Positions 1-9,328 of a DNA stretch of 64,000 nucleotides are shown one piece after another. Position 1 is the first letter of the stretch. Each line of letters begins with the position of its first letter. Both the position numbers and the translations under genes were made by a program. A model generated the notes under the pieces. It made no database searches. It was not told the origin of the DNA and was given only the letters and a program-made list of their open reading frames with translations. Origin of the DNA: Candidatus Obscuribacter sp. (GTDB lineage: Bacteria > Cyanobacteriota > Vampirovibrionia > Obscuribacterales > Obscuribacteraceae); assembly GCA_021772095.1 (NCBI GenBank), contig JADYXR010000205.1, positions 1-64,000 of the forward strand, read 5' to 3'.

Positions 1-81
1 CACAAGTGGTGGCATCTTGAAAATTCCAAGCGAGCCTGTCTATTGACAAGATCTGTTGAGGACGATCTTCAAGCACGTTTT

Positions 82-927
82 TCAGTGTGAACTAATTAAT
101 GTGTTAGCGGATCGAATGTGACTCGATGAGTGCGTTAACAGAGTCGCAAAGACCTCGGAATCATCGGGTTTTGCCAGGTCCGTCCTTCGGAAAAGTAAGT
201 TGTCATCGCCGTTGCAATACTTGGTATAGAGGTCAGGGTCGATCGCGATCGAAAGGATCGCAGTGTGAATCAACCACGCTGAAAAATTATCAACGTCCTT
301 GTCGTAATGTTTCGCGCGCCGCTCAGGATGCTGAAAGCTCGGATGTCCGACTTCTAAACTTTTTTTGCCTTTCAATGCCGGAACATAGAGCGCATCGTAA
401 TCCACCAGCCGCAGACCTTGCGGTGACATCAAAATGTTTCCATGTTGAAGGTCACCATGACTGATTTGCGCGCGTGTCAGATCCGCCATCATCTTATGAA
501 AATCACTCAGAAGACTCTTCATCAGTTCCGTGTTCTGATAGTTTTTCAAAACATAGCGGTCAAGCGTATCGCCGTCCACCCAGGGCATCTTCAAAATCGG
601 AAACCATTCGCCGCGGATCTTAATACCGTTCTCAACGTAGTGAAAATCAACCGTGCATTCGAGGTCGTCCATCAGAACGAACTCACTGATGTGGCGATAT
701 CGCTCTTGCTGTTCTGACCGATTGGAAAGAAAACACCTGACCGCCCAAGCTTTATCTCCAGCCCAAATCTTATAGACCGAAGCAAACGCTCCAGTCATCG
801 ATTTCGGCAGACCCAACGCGTTGGTTTCAACCACACCGTGCGACAAATCTTTGTCCGCAATGCTAACGGACGGATTTTGAATTGCTTCGTTGTAGTCTTG
901 TGGCGTTGGCCAAAATGATGGTGCCAT
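82..927 (-). CDS. Divergent protein-kinase-like protein
   Basis: 281 aa, cytoplasmic (no signal or membrane segment). The protein-kinase fold is recognisable: a degenerate glycine loop GAFASVYK (residues 46-53), a catalytic loop HGDLQHGN (157-164) in place of HRDxKxxN, a DYD (176-178) where DFG is usual, and GHPSFQHPE as activation-segment end. The beta-3 lysine of the VAIK motif appears to be an arginine (AVR, R64), so ATP handling may be altered or the protein may be a pseudokinase. It is shorter on the C-terminal side than canonical Hanks kinases. It ends near the window edge; the next gene upstream lies across the repeat-rich gap at 928-1336 and is on the other strand. Kinase fold fairly sure; activity and target unknown. 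Confidence 0.75.
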   Translation of the reverse strand: MAPSFWPTPQDYNEAIQNPSVSIADKDLSHGVVETNALGLPKSMTGAFASVYKIWAGDKAWAVRCFLSNRSEQQERYRHISEFVLMDDLECTVDFHYVENGIKIRGEWFPILKMPWVDGDTLDRYVLKNYQNTELMKSLLSDFHKMMADLTRAQISHGDLQHGNILMSPQGLRLVDYDALYVPALKGKKSLEVGHPSFQHPERRAKHYDKDVDNFSAWLIHTAILSIAIDPDLYTKYCNGDDNLLFRRTDLAKPDDSEVFATLLTHSSSHIRSANTLISSH

Positions 928-985
928 AACCGCTTTCTTCCCATTATCGAAGGAAGGGAACCTATATAAACAATTAAAGAATAAT

Positions 986-1130
986 GTCTGACGAATAAAG
1001 AATGAGGCCAGACAAAAGCGAGGTCAGATCGGATTGCAAGAACAGGGTCAGAGCAAATAGCAGGAATGGTGTCTGAACGAATAGCAAGAAAGAGGTCTGA
1101 ACGAATAAAGAATGAAGTCAGAACGAATGG
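986..1130. repeat. Degenerate ~24-bp tandem repeat in a 409-bp gap
   Basis: Six units beginning GTCTGA or GTCAGA start at 986, 1023, 1047, 1071, 1095 and 1117, so the period is 24 bp with some slippage; best-conserved core GTCTGAACGAATA. They fill the gap between the divergent kinase-like gene and the membrane-protein gene. Apart from this array I see no gene in 928-1336. Confidence 0.8.
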
Positions 1131-1336
1131 TGCTTCCTGGCTCTGAGAATGGTCTGCCTTGTGGATGGTACTGGTTTGGAACGAATCACATCTTGAGGGC
1201 GATAAAGTGAAAGTGGCCGGGTATAAATTATGAGCAGCGCGCGATGAAAGTTTAAGAGTTGGCAATCCGCGAGCCATGGTCAATCTGCAGCCGAAACTAG
1301 CACCCAGTTGAAAACATTGAACGCGAGAAAATCCAA

Positions 1337-1840
1337 ATGATCGGACTCTGTCAGCGCTATCCGCGAATAGCGTTGGCGTTCGTATTGGTGCCGATTTTGT
1401 TCAATATGGTGATGTGGCAAAACTATCCGGTCAGTGCGCTACCGTTGCTTCCTCAGATTTTATTGAATGCCGGAATAAGCTTTGCTTTACTGGCTTTTGG
1501 TCTCGGTTTCGGAATATTAACTTCGATGTTCTCGCTGATTTGTTTTCTATCATTTCTCAAGCTCGGTTTTATTCTAAAAAAATCCAAAATCGCCGAGTTT
1601 GTTATGCGCCATCTCGCCCTATTCGCGGGATTTTGGATAGTCACTTTCACCGTTGGCAGTTTCGCCGGCTTCCTGCTAATTGTCTGCGTAAAGTTCGACA
1701 TCGCACATTCCAATCTTTTTCTAAGTGGCTTGCAGGGTTTTCTTATTATGGGATTAGGAGCTGGGTCCGCTGGAATGTTCTTCGCAATTGTTTGGGCGTC
1801 TATATTCGATTTAGCTAAGCGCCTTGTCGTTAGAGGCTGA
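1337..1840 (+). CDS. Small multi-pass membrane protein, unknown function
   Basis: 167 aa and very hydrophobic, with about four predicted membrane helices (roughly residues 8-28, 38-75, 92-118 and 128-155) and few charges outside the KKSK loop near residue 81. No conserved catalytic motif is visible and I do not recognise the family. The ATG at 1337 is the first start in frame; there is no strong Shine-Dalgarno sequence. It is followed by a hairpin at 1886-1922. Membrane location is clear from composition; the role is unknown. Confidence 0.6.
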   Translation: MIGLCQRYPRIALAFVLVPILFNMVMWQNYPVSALPLLPQILLNAGISFALLAFGLGFGILTSMFSLICFLSFLKLGFILKKSKIAEFVMRHLALFAGFWIVTFTVGSFAGFLLIVCVKFDIAHSNLFLSGLQGFLIMGLGAGSAGMFFAIVWASIFDLAKRLVVRG

Positions 1841-1885
1841 GACGAGTGTTGAACCACAACCCTCAGAAGAGCGACTCGCATGTTC

Positions 1886-1922
1886 GTCCTGCCGACGGAT
1901 TGTCCGTTCGGAAGTGCAGGAC
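1886..1922 (+). other. Stable hairpin downstream of membrane-protein gene
   Basis: GTCCTGC (1886-1892) pairs with GCAGGAC (1916-1922), and an inner CGACGGA pairs with TCCGTTCG save one bulged base. There is no T-run after it, so it is either a weak terminator or an RNA-stability element. Confidence 0.45.
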
Positions 1923-2069
1923 AAGAGACCAATAATTCGTCAGAGCAATGATTTGTAGCACCTGGCGTCGTCTGGTGGGTCTAACCAATGCCACGTTTAA
2001 CGTAGCCGATGATGGTGCACACATGAGTAGGTGGCCTTATTTATTAATGCAATTTTTTCGGATTCGAAC

Positions 2070-3539
2070 ATGAGCGCGAAGATGAAGGTGAATACAAACA
2101 CGATAACAAACCCTAATGCGAACACCAATACGCCTACTATGCATACGAATTGGCGACTTGTTACTTCTGCGCTCACTGCCGTGATTTTGTTTCTGTTCTC
2201 AGTGCAAACATCATTTGCCTTTACCGTCGAAGAGGCAGCTAAAATCAATACCTTGCTCGACGAAGGCCGAAAATCACTTGCCGAAAATAAACCAGACGAT
2301 GCGATTCCGAAGTTGCGAGAGGCACTAAAACTTGCACCGGACAGCCCGGTGATTCTTGTGAATTTAGGTTTCGCTCTCGAAAGCGCCGGACAGTACGATG
2401 AAGCCCTGATCCGCCTCAAAGAGTCAATCAAGCTCGATCCGAGCATTCCGATGGCCTGGGTAAATCTTGCTGGCGTTTATCAATGCACGGCAAGGATTCC
2501 AGAAGCAATCGAAACGTTTGAGACTTATCTGAAGCGCTTTCCGAAGGACGCCCACGTTAGTCAAGTCAAACCAATTCTTGCGATTTTGAAAAACACGAAG
2601 TTACAAAACGCGAGTAGCACAGACGCTGCTAATCATTCTGATTACTACGTTTCGGCAGTGCATGACGGCGTGCGAAAGTGGGACGCGCAAATGTTTCCAT
2701 TGAAAGTGTTTATTTCGAAAGGTGATCCAGCGAAGAATTACAAAGAAAGTTTTTCCAAACAAATCGAAAATGCCTTGAATGTGTGGCAAACAAGCTCGAA
2801 CAATGTGGTTTCATTTGTTCTGGTGAATGACGCTGCTGCTGCTGACATTGAAGTGCGATGGACTAACGATGAAAATGCCGTGTCCACGAAAGGAGAAGCT
2901 GGTGACTGTCGGACTCGTCTGGGCGCAAAAGGAATCACACATGCAATTATCATGATATTAATCTCCGACGGTAACGAGGCGCTGCCACTCGGAGATCCCT
3001 TTGTACACTGGGTTGGCTTGCACGAACTTGGGCATGCACTCGGGTTGGGCGGACACAGTGTCAGTCCAAATGACATCATGTACGCCACCATGACTTTTGA
3101 TTATTACGAGAAAACGATAACGCCGCGCGATGTTGCCACTTTGGCGCATCTTTATCAAACCGATGTCAAAGTCACCGGGTCGCCAAACCAGCTGTACAAC
3201 GAAGCTACAGCTGAATTGAACAAGCAAACTTTGGCGGCGAATGGTGAGCGCAATTTTCTTCCAGTAATCACGAAATTTGAAACGATTCGCAAAGACTTTC
3301 CCACATTTGAGCAGGCCAAAGCCCCACTCGCGCAGGCGTATTCTAATCACGCAACACTTTTCTATATGACAGGGAAACTGGCTGAGGCAGCCGTTTTTTA
3401 TAAAAAAGCGCTAGCGACTTTTACCAAAATAAATAAACCAGGAGATCAGGCAACTGTTCGCAAATATTACTCGGATGTCTTGAAACAGCTCAATCGAAAC
3501 GCTGATGCTGCCGCCGTTTTGGCTGGAAAGAATCCATGA
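2070..3539 (+). CDS. Exported TPR protein with matrixin-like zinc protease domain
   Basis: About 490 aa. A hydrophobic signal segment (roughly residues 30-50, ending SFA) implies export. Residues about 55-185 carry tetratricopeptide repeats. The middle holds a zinc metalloprotease site HELGHALGLGGHS (first His near residue 318) followed by a Met-turn DIMYA, as in M10 matrixins; it has one extra residue before the third His compared with HExxHxxGxxH, the same variant as in the second matrixin at 30326. A further TPR-like stretch lies at the C-terminus. Start uncertain: GTG 2031, ATG 2070, 2082 and 2139 are all in frame and none has a good ribosome site; ATG 2139 gives the most classical signal peptide. 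Its stop is one base before the kinase gene, so the two form an operon. Confidence 0.85.
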   Translation: MSAKMKVNTNTITNPNANTNTPTMHTNWRLVTSALTAVILFLFSVQTSFAFTVEEAAKINTLLDEGRKSLAENKPDDAIPKLREALKLAPDSPVILVNLGFALESAGQYDEALIRLKESIKLDPSIPMAWVNLAGVYQCTARIPEAIETFETYLKRFPKDAHVSQVKPILAILKNTKLQNASSTDAANHSDYYVSAVHDGVRKWDAQMFPLKVFISKGDPAKNYKESFSKQIENALNVWQTSSNNVVSFVLVNDAAAADIEVRWTNDENAVSTKGEAGDCRTRLGAKGITHAIIMILISDGNEALPLGDPFVHWVGLHELGHALGLGGHSVSPNDIMYATMTFDYYEKTITPRDVATLAHLYQTDVKVTGSPNQLYNEATAELNKQTLAANGERNFLPVITKFETIRKDFPTFEQAKAPLAQAYSNHATLFYMTGKLAEAAVFYKKALATFTKINKPGDQATVRKYYSDVLKQLNRNADAAAVLAGKNP

Positions 3540-3540
3540 T

Positions 3541-5547
3541 ATGACAAATCTTGATTCTCAGAGAGATTCTCATTCCGGCTTTCGCGAGAAGCAGGTTTTA
3601 GTCGAGCGTTATGAGATTCTTTCGGAAATTGGCTCTGGTGGGCTGAGTACAGTTTATACTGCCAAAGATCTGGTGCTGAAACGAGTGATTGCCATCAAGC
3701 TTTTGAAGTCGCAATCCAATGAACAATATGTGATTCGTTTGCAGCGCGAAGCGAAAGCAATTTGTCACCTCAAGCATAAAAACATAATCGAAGTCTACGA
3801 CTTCTTCATGGCTGAAGGGAATGTTCCGGTCCTGGCGATGGAGTACATCAAAGGCGAGTCGTTGGACGAACTCATCAAACGCAAAGGACCGTTGCCAACG
3901 CAGATGGCATACGATGTGTTCCAGCAGATTTGCAGCGCGATTGCTTATGCGCATGAAAGGCACATCCTGCACCGGGATCTTAAACCAGGAAATGTTTTGT
4001 TGCGCGAGTTGAAAAACGGAAAACTCGAAGTGAAAATTATCGATTTTGGTATTGCCAAAATGTTGGACGATGCGGAAGGATCGCTCACCGGGGCTGGTGC
4101 TATGATCGGCACGCCGAGTTTCCTGAGCCCGGAACAAGCACTCGGACAAACTGTCGATCAGCGAAGCGATATCTATTCGCTCGGTTGTTTGATGTACAAA
4201 AGTTTGACTGGCAGGGCACCATTTCGCGGCTCCACTTCGGTCGAGGTCGTCAACGCGCAAATCTATGACGCCGCCCCCAGCCTGAGCGAGGGAAATGAAA
4301 AGTTCGAGTTTTCAGACGAAATAGAAGAAGTGGTGGCAAGGGCTCTGGAGAAAGATCCGGATGAGCGTTTTCAAACTGTGGATGAACTTGCCGAATCCGT
4401 TCGCTATCTGATTGTAGAAGCTGGTATCACGTCTTCGGAAGACGTCGAGGCGCCGAACTCGCTCAGACGATCGAGTTGGCAATTGCATGCCGCCGTGGCA
4501 CTATGCGTGGTGCTCATTGTGGCGCTTGTCGGCGGTATCGGGTATGTGATGTCTCAGAGTGACAATTTGTTAGAAACGCAGCAAGCGAAAAGCGACAAGC
4601 TGTTTCTGTCCAGGCGAAAACATAATGTGCAGAAGCGCTGGGTGCGAAATTGGGAATGGATTGACCTGGAAGGTACGGTAACTGACGAGCAGTTGATATT
4701 TTTGCCGCAACTCGATTGTAAGCGTTTGGATTTGGCAGGCTCATCGATAACGGATGGACAGCTTACGCACCTTGTAGACCTTCCTTTAGTAAGCTTGGAC
4801 CTGCGAGACACCAAGATCACCGACAGAGGACTCGAATCAATTTTAAAGATAGAGGGATTACAGACTCTGTTGATGGAGCGCTGTCCAGGGATAAGTCATC
4901 AAGGCTACAGATCCCTGGCGAAATTGAAATCCTTGAAGATTTTGTCTCTGAGAGATACCAATGTAAGCGACGAAGATCTCAAGGAAATTTCAAAACTCTC
5001 TAATCTGATTTTATTGTATGTATCCAATTCGCCCCATATAACCGACGCTGGAATAGATCAGATTTTGAAATTGGAGAAACTAATTTCAGTGAGAATCGGT
5101 AGCACCAAAGTCACAACGGTTGGAATCGATAAGTTAAAACCGCACCCGACCTTGGTTTTTTACGGGATCGATGATTTAGACCTGTCCGACGATAAAATGC
5201 CACTATCATTCAATCAAAAAATTTCTATGCTGGATTTGTCTAGGAATCCGCTCACTTACAGAGGACTGCGCAGCGTTCTCGCGCTCAAAGATATTTGGTT
5301 TCTCGATCTTCGCCAATGTCCAGGCATAGATAAATTGGCTGAGAACAAACTATCAGCGAGATTTAGAGTAGAGGAATTTAAGGTCTGTTTGGCGGACGGT
5401 CCGGCGCGTGGTGTCTTTTCCGACTTTGAAACGGAGTGGTATTTTGAGCCCGAATATTACAAAAAATCAGCCACTGATGCACCACTGGAACAACGAAAGC
5501 AACTTATTCGGGACGTATTCGAAGGTCCCTCAAGTAGCAATAATTGA
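3541..5547 (+). CDS. Transmembrane Ser/Thr protein kinase with leucine-rich repeats
   Basis: 668 aa. An N-terminal Hanks kinase domain (about residues 20-285) has the glycine loop GSGGLSTVY, the ATP lysine in IAIK (K53), catalytic HRDLKPGN (H144, D146) and DFG (D168), so it should be active. One membrane helix follows at about 315-336, then a C-terminal region of about 330 aa with leucine-rich repeats (recurrent LxxLDL and LxxLxxL units), expected outside the cytoplasm. This is a receptor-kinase layout. ATG 3541 is chosen because it starts one base after the stop of the TPR/matrixin gene; co-expression suggests the protease and the sensor kinase act on the same envelope process. Family certain; ligand and targets unknown. 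Confidence 0.92.
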   Translation: MTNLDSQRDSHSGFREKQVLVERYEILSEIGSGGLSTVYTAKDLVLKRVIAIKLLKSQSNEQYVIRLQREAKAICHLKHKNIIEVYDFFMAEGNVPVLAMEYIKGESLDELIKRKGPLPTQMAYDVFQQICSAIAYAHERHILHRDLKPGNVLLRELKNGKLEVKIIDFGIAKMLDDAEGSLTGAGAMIGTPSFLSPEQALGQTVDQRSDIYSLGCLMYKSLTGRAPFRGSTSVEVVNAQIYDAAPSLSEGNEKFEFSDEIEEVVARALEKDPDERFQTVDELAESVRYLIVEAGITSSEDVEAPNSLRRSSWQLHAAVALCVVLIVALVGGIGYVMSQSDNLLETQQAKSDKLFLSRRKHNVQKRWVRNWEWIDLEGTVTDEQLIFLPQLDCKRLDLAGSSITDGQLTHLVDLPLVSLDLRDTKITDRGLESILKIEGLQTLLMERCPGISHQGYRSLAKLKSLKILSLRDTNVSDEDLKEISKLSNLILLYVSNSPHITDAGIDQILKLEKLISVRIGSTKVTTVGIDKLKPHPTLVFYGIDDLDLSDDKMPLSFNQKISMLDLSRNPLTYRGLRSVLALKDIWFLDLRQCPGIDKLAENKLSARFRVEEFKVCLADGPARGVFSDFETEWYFEPEYYKKSATDAPLEQRKQLIRDVFEGPSSSNN

Positions 5548-5628
5548 GTTGATTATCCATCTGTTTGATTGATTCTTGATGGATAGGGTCCCTCCTGGCA
5601 CGAATCATCGCGTTGCAACCAGACGAAT

Positions 5629-6537
5629 TTATTTCAGACGCGCTTCGATAGCTTTGGCTTCATCCGTGCGCCCAAGAAAATTTAGCAATGCGGCATAGTT
5701 CTTCAATGTAGTCATACTACTTTGCGTTGTGATGCCACCCTGTTTCTGAATGGCGATTGCTTCTTTCATCAGCGATTCCGCTTGTGGAAATTTATTTTTC
5801 TGAACGCAATCGGCAGCATAGTTGTTTAAACAAACGACAAAATTCTCTTTGATCCTATCCGAGTCCGGCGCGATTTTTAATGCGTTGCGAACTTCTTGCA
5901 TGCCAACTTCAAATTGTTTTTGCGCAAAATGATCTGTTGCACTTTTGCATAATGCCAGGGCCTGATTGACTTTCATGTTGAGACGGTTTTGTTCTGCGAC
6001 CGCCGGATCTGCCGTGAGAACTACCATTGGGCTGTCCTGTTGCTTGCCATCGAGTTCGTCAAGGTGTTCTCGAATAATGTCGGCATTCTCACCCGTTGGT
6101 TGCAAGGCAAGCGCTTTTTGATACGCTTCCTTTGCCTGATCGCGAAGATCGAGATTCAATGATGCCTCGCCTAGCAGCGACCAGCCACCGACAAATTTCG
6201 GCGCCAGCTCTACACATTTTTTCGCCTGCTCTAAAGTCTCCTTGTCTTTGCCAAGTTGCAACAGCACGAAGCCGTACTTGTAGTGCGCCGATGCGCTGTT
6301 CGGTTCCATTTCCAAAAAGGATTTTAAAAGGGACGCCGCTTGATCGTATTGTTTGTTTGAAATCAGCTCTTGCGCTTTGACGAAGGAATGACCAGCTTCA
6401 AGACTGACGATTTCGTCGCCGATTTTCATCATCTGTTTTTGCTTTTGCGCGGCGTACAGTGGTGAGCAAATGCACAACGATGCAAGTGTTGACAGGAATA
6501 GAAGTCGGATTTTTCGGTGAGCGCGGGCTGAGATCAC
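5629..6537 (-). CDS. Exported tetratricopeptide repeat protein
   Basis: 302 aa. An N-terminal signal peptide (hydrophobic core LLFLSTLASLCICS, cleavage likely after LYA) is followed by TPR units near residues 55-160 (for example SASAHYKYGFVLLQLGK) and again at the C-terminus (FPQAESLMKEAIAIQ, LLNFLGRTDEAKAIEARLK). The GTG start at 6537 is preferred since GAGGA sits seven bases before it; an in-frame ATG at 6567 lies upstream of that ribosome site. It converges with the kinase gene and is divergent from the gene at 6679. TPRs mediate protein contacts; partner unknown. Confidence 0.8.
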   Translation of the reverse strand: MISARAHRKIRLLFLSTLASLCICSPLYAAQKQKQMMKIGDEIVSLEAGHSFVKAQELISNKQYDQAASLLKSFLEMEPNSASAHYKYGFVLLQLGKDKETLEQAKKCVELAPKFVGGWSLLGEASLNLDLRDQAKEAYQKALALQPTGENADIIREHLDELDGKQQDSPMVVLTADPAVAEQNRLNMKVNQALALCKSATDHFAQKQFEVGMQEVRNALKIAPDSDRIKENFVVCLNNYAADCVQKNKFPQAESLMKEAIAIQKQGGITTQSSMTTLKNYAALLNFLGRTDEAKAIEARLK

Positions 6538-6678
6538 GGAGATTTCCTCTTGACGTATTGCAGGCACTGCGAGCAGTCAGACGCCATCTGTGCTGTTCTG
6601 AGCATGCGATACGTGGACGCTCGCACCTTTGCAAGCGAAAACATTTTCGCATACCTGGCATTCATTGATACTATAGTG

Positions 6679-7779
6679 ATGACGTTCGGTAGCAAATTTT
6701 TAACTGTTGTGAGTGAACTTGTGCAAGTGGATCAAGTGGATTACATAAACGAGGCGCTCGACGGTGCGGAGCTGACACCATCTGCGGTGCAGGCATTAGA
6801 AGAGCAACTCAAGCTGGACGCGGACGCGCATGGTGTTAGAGCTAAACTGATTGGATATTACTTTAACAGTCGGTTCGACATTCGCGAGCACTCATCGAAT
6901 CTGCGAGATCATGTTCTCTGGTTTATCAAAACGTTACCGGAGGACTCGTTCACAGGTTGTCCCTATGGGCATTTGATCTCGAGTGTGGATGGTCAAGCCG
7001 CGTATGACGAAGGCAAAAAACTTTGGCTTGATCAAGTTGAGAAACAACCACGTAACTTGTTGATTTTAGAAAACGCAGCTTCGTATCTTTTTCTCGAAGA
7101 CCGAGATTTTGCAGAGAAATTTTTAAAACAGTGCAAGGAATTGGATCCCGAAAACGCACATTGGTCGGGCTTGTTAGCTCAACTGTACGAGTTGCCACCG
7201 GTGCGAAAAAAGGAAGGCGCTCAAAGTGAACAACCATCTGGCGGGCATAAAAATCTGCAACCGCTTGATGAAGCGAGCTTAGCGAGAGCCGCAGCGGCCT
7301 TTGCGGAACGAGAGCATGCATACTCGCTTGCGAAGACTGAAGCGATTGCATTGTATACACTTACCGATTTGCCTCAGTGTGCCATCAACTGTGGTGAACT
7401 CGAAAAAGCGAAATTGTATGCCGACAGACTTTTGGACTTGATCGACCAACATCTTGCCAATCGTAACTACAGCAACTCCGTCTACGAGGCGCATACAGCG
7501 CTTGGCAGAATAGCACTGCGCGAAGGAAATGTAGAGTTAGCGAAAGAACATTTGTTGAAGTCGGTGGCTATTCCTGGCTCGCCTCAACTAAATTCCTTCG
7601 GACCCGATATGGCTCTGGCTCAAGAGTTGCTGAACGCCGGCGAGAAAGAAATTATTTTCGAGTTTTTCTTCAGAGTAGGTATATTTTGGAAGTCTGATTG
7701 CATCGCGGCCTGGGCTAACAAAATCAGAAATGGTATCACTCCTGACTTGTCGCAGAAATTTATTCCCGAAGGCGAGTGA
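6679..7779 (+). CDS. TPR-like helical repeat protein, unknown role
   Basis: About 366 aa, cytoplasmic. The helical repeats resemble TPRs (for example LLILENAASYLFLEDRDFAE and SVYEAHTALGRIALREGNVE). The C-terminus has a pattern I associate with a widespread uncharacterised family: FGPDMALAQELLNAGE, then FFFRVGIFWK and WANKIRNG. The ATG at 6679 is chosen as the first methionine before the well-conserved region; longer in-frame forms start at 6550 with low-quality sequence. No clear ribosome site is seen. It converges with the next gene, with 15 bases between stops. Confidence 0.7.
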   Translation: MTFGSKFLTVVSELVQVDQVDYINEALDGAELTPSAVQALEEQLKLDADAHGVRAKLIGYYFNSRFDIREHSSNLRDHVLWFIKTLPEDSFTGCPYGHLISSVDGQAAYDEGKKLWLDQVEKQPRNLLILENAASYLFLEDRDFAEKFLKQCKELDPENAHWSGLLAQLYELPPVRKKEGAQSEQPSGGHKNLQPLDEASLARAAAAFAEREHAYSLAKTEAIALYTLTDLPQCAINCGELEKAKLYADRLLDLIDQHLANRNYSNSVYEAHTALGRIALREGNVELAKEHLLKSVAIPGSPQLNSFGPDMALAQELLNAGEKEIIFEFFFRVGIFWKSDCIAAWANKIRNGITPDLSQKFIPEGE

Positions 7780-7794
7780 TTTTGAAAAAGCCGG

Positions 7795-8961
7795 CTATTT
7801 AGCCTGCTGCAGAATTTTCTTGTTCAGTCGTTTCACCGCTTTTGGTGGCATGTCTGATGCCAGTTCGCGGATCACGGCGTCGCCCAAGTTGTTTCGAATA
7901 GTTTGCAGATATGCCAGGGCCTGGTCTGCTTTCTCGCCGCTGCGGCTGGATATGCCGACCATCGCCTCGACCGTTTCCCTCATATTGGTTTGTAACCACT
8001 CAGAGGCGATCGATTTGAAGCGCACGTCATTCAAATAAAGATCGAACATGAACTCGGCGGTTTTAACAGATCGGACTGCGTTAACCACTTTGATCATGCT
8101 CGCCTCATCCGTTCCGAATGGTGCCTTTTCGAGTGAGCGATAAATGGTTTCCAGCTCGGTGTCTTCAGTGTGGGCGATCCAGGAGATCACTTGTTCGTGA
8201 TCGGTTAGTTGCAGTTTGAGACGATGAAAATGTTTGCTGACTAAATCGGCGCTTCCCAATCCAAAAACGATCAGGTGCAGATTTTTATCGCGCGTCTGTT
8301 CGCTCTGTTTGTAATTGTCCGCCCAGCTCTTCACGAGCTCCAGGGTGACATCATGCAAACCAAGTGCGGCAGCCAGATAGTACGCGAAGTTGTGACTGCT
8401 TTCCCACGATGATTTCTCGAGGCAAATTCTCAGTTCCTTTTGCACCGATTGTTTTTGTTCTGCGCTGAGGAAAGGCAAAATGTATTTGCGATATTGTGTG
8501 TGGATTGGAATCATGGCAGGCATTTCGCAGAACAGCTTGACCAGATCTTCGCTGGTCATCAGCTTATCCAGCACCTGGATCGGCACCAAGCCATGCGCGC
8601 GATCTTTTTGAAATCGCGTTCTGCCCAACAATGATTTCATCGTATCCAAATCGATTGTGTCTTTGCCTTGCAAAATCGATGTCAGTTCGATCAGCATCGT
8701 AAAATCGCCCATGCCTTGACCAAAGCAGCTCGAGAACCAGAACATCGCCTCGTCCTTGCTCAGGCTCATGTCGCAAGGTGCGCTCAACCAATTCACAACG
8801 TAATTGTCTACGTTGTTGGTTGCTTCGGCAACGTCGAATCGGCGTGGTGGCTGTTTAATTAATGGCTCGTTGTCGCGCCATGTCGCCGCGAACCAGTTAA
8901 CGGGATTCCATTCGATCGCAACCACTGGTGCCTTAGTTAAACTTTCGGCTGTTTGTGCCAT
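7795..8961 (-). CDS. Hypothetical helical-repeat protein
   Basis: 388 aa, no signal peptide or membrane helix. Predicted mostly alpha-helical, with a run of HEAT-like helix pairs in the second half (ETIYRSLEKAPFG, IKVVNAVRSVKTAEF, FKSIASEWLQTNM, ADQALAYLQTIRN) and a basic C-terminus. The pattern recalls the helical region of large DUF4132-type proteins, but I cannot confirm this. It stands alone on this strand. Coding is well supported by length and composition; function unknown. Confidence 0.65.
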   Translation of the reverse strand: MAQTAESLTKAPVVAIEWNPVNWFAATWRDNEPLIKQPPRRFDVAEATNNVDNYVVNWLSAPCDMSLSKDEAMFWFSSCFGQGMGDFTMLIELTSILQGKDTIDLDTMKSLLGRTRFQKDRAHGLVPIQVLDKLMTSEDLVKLFCEMPAMIPIHTQYRKYILPFLSAEQKQSVQKELRICLEKSSWESSHNFAYYLAAALGLHDVTLELVKSWADNYKQSEQTRDKNLHLIVFGLGSADLVSKHFHRLKLQLTDHEQVISWIAHTEDTELETIYRSLEKAPFGTDEASMIKVVNAVRSVKTAEFMFDLYLNDVRFKSIASEWLQTNMRETVEAMVGISSRSGEKADQALAYLQTIRNNLGDAVIRELASDMPPKAVKRLNKKILQQAK

Positions 8962-9328
8962 TTTTCATGCTCCGCAAAACTCTGGAACCAAACGATTGTT
9001 TCTCAGATTCTTGGATTAACAGGGAGACCAATCATTAGTATGCCCAATTTTTCGCAATGCACCGCTCCTGAGTGGCAACCGTGTCTGATAGATCCATCGG
9101 GACTATGGTAATCCAGGGCTCCGTGTGACTTTGACCGCCTGCGACTGACTCGATAAATCGTTGCAGAATTGAAACGTTGCCACTTGAACAGTGCCATCTT
9201 GTGATTGCTGAGACTGAACGAGACAGTGCTGACGATGCTCGTCAGTCTTTGCCTGATTGAAGCAGGACGAATTGAACGACGCCTGGATCATGTGCATGCT
9301 TGACGCAGAACGGCTCGAGTCCTGCAAT
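8962..9328. other. Gap, no gene seen
   Basis: 367 bp between two genes on the minus strand. Only short, mutually overlapping open frames without ribosome sites are present. No clear terminator, repeat or RNA structure is visible. Confidence 0.5.

Noticed and set aside
241..254. HIP1-like GCGATCGC abundance as in cyanobacteria
   Set aside because: The octamer is seen only a few times in the window, not at the high density of HIP1 genomes.
795..1283. Minus-strand open frame with IRSD-type peptide repeats
   Set aside because: It overlaps the kinase-like gene in another frame, and its repeats are just the translated 24-bp DNA repeat; no ribosome site.
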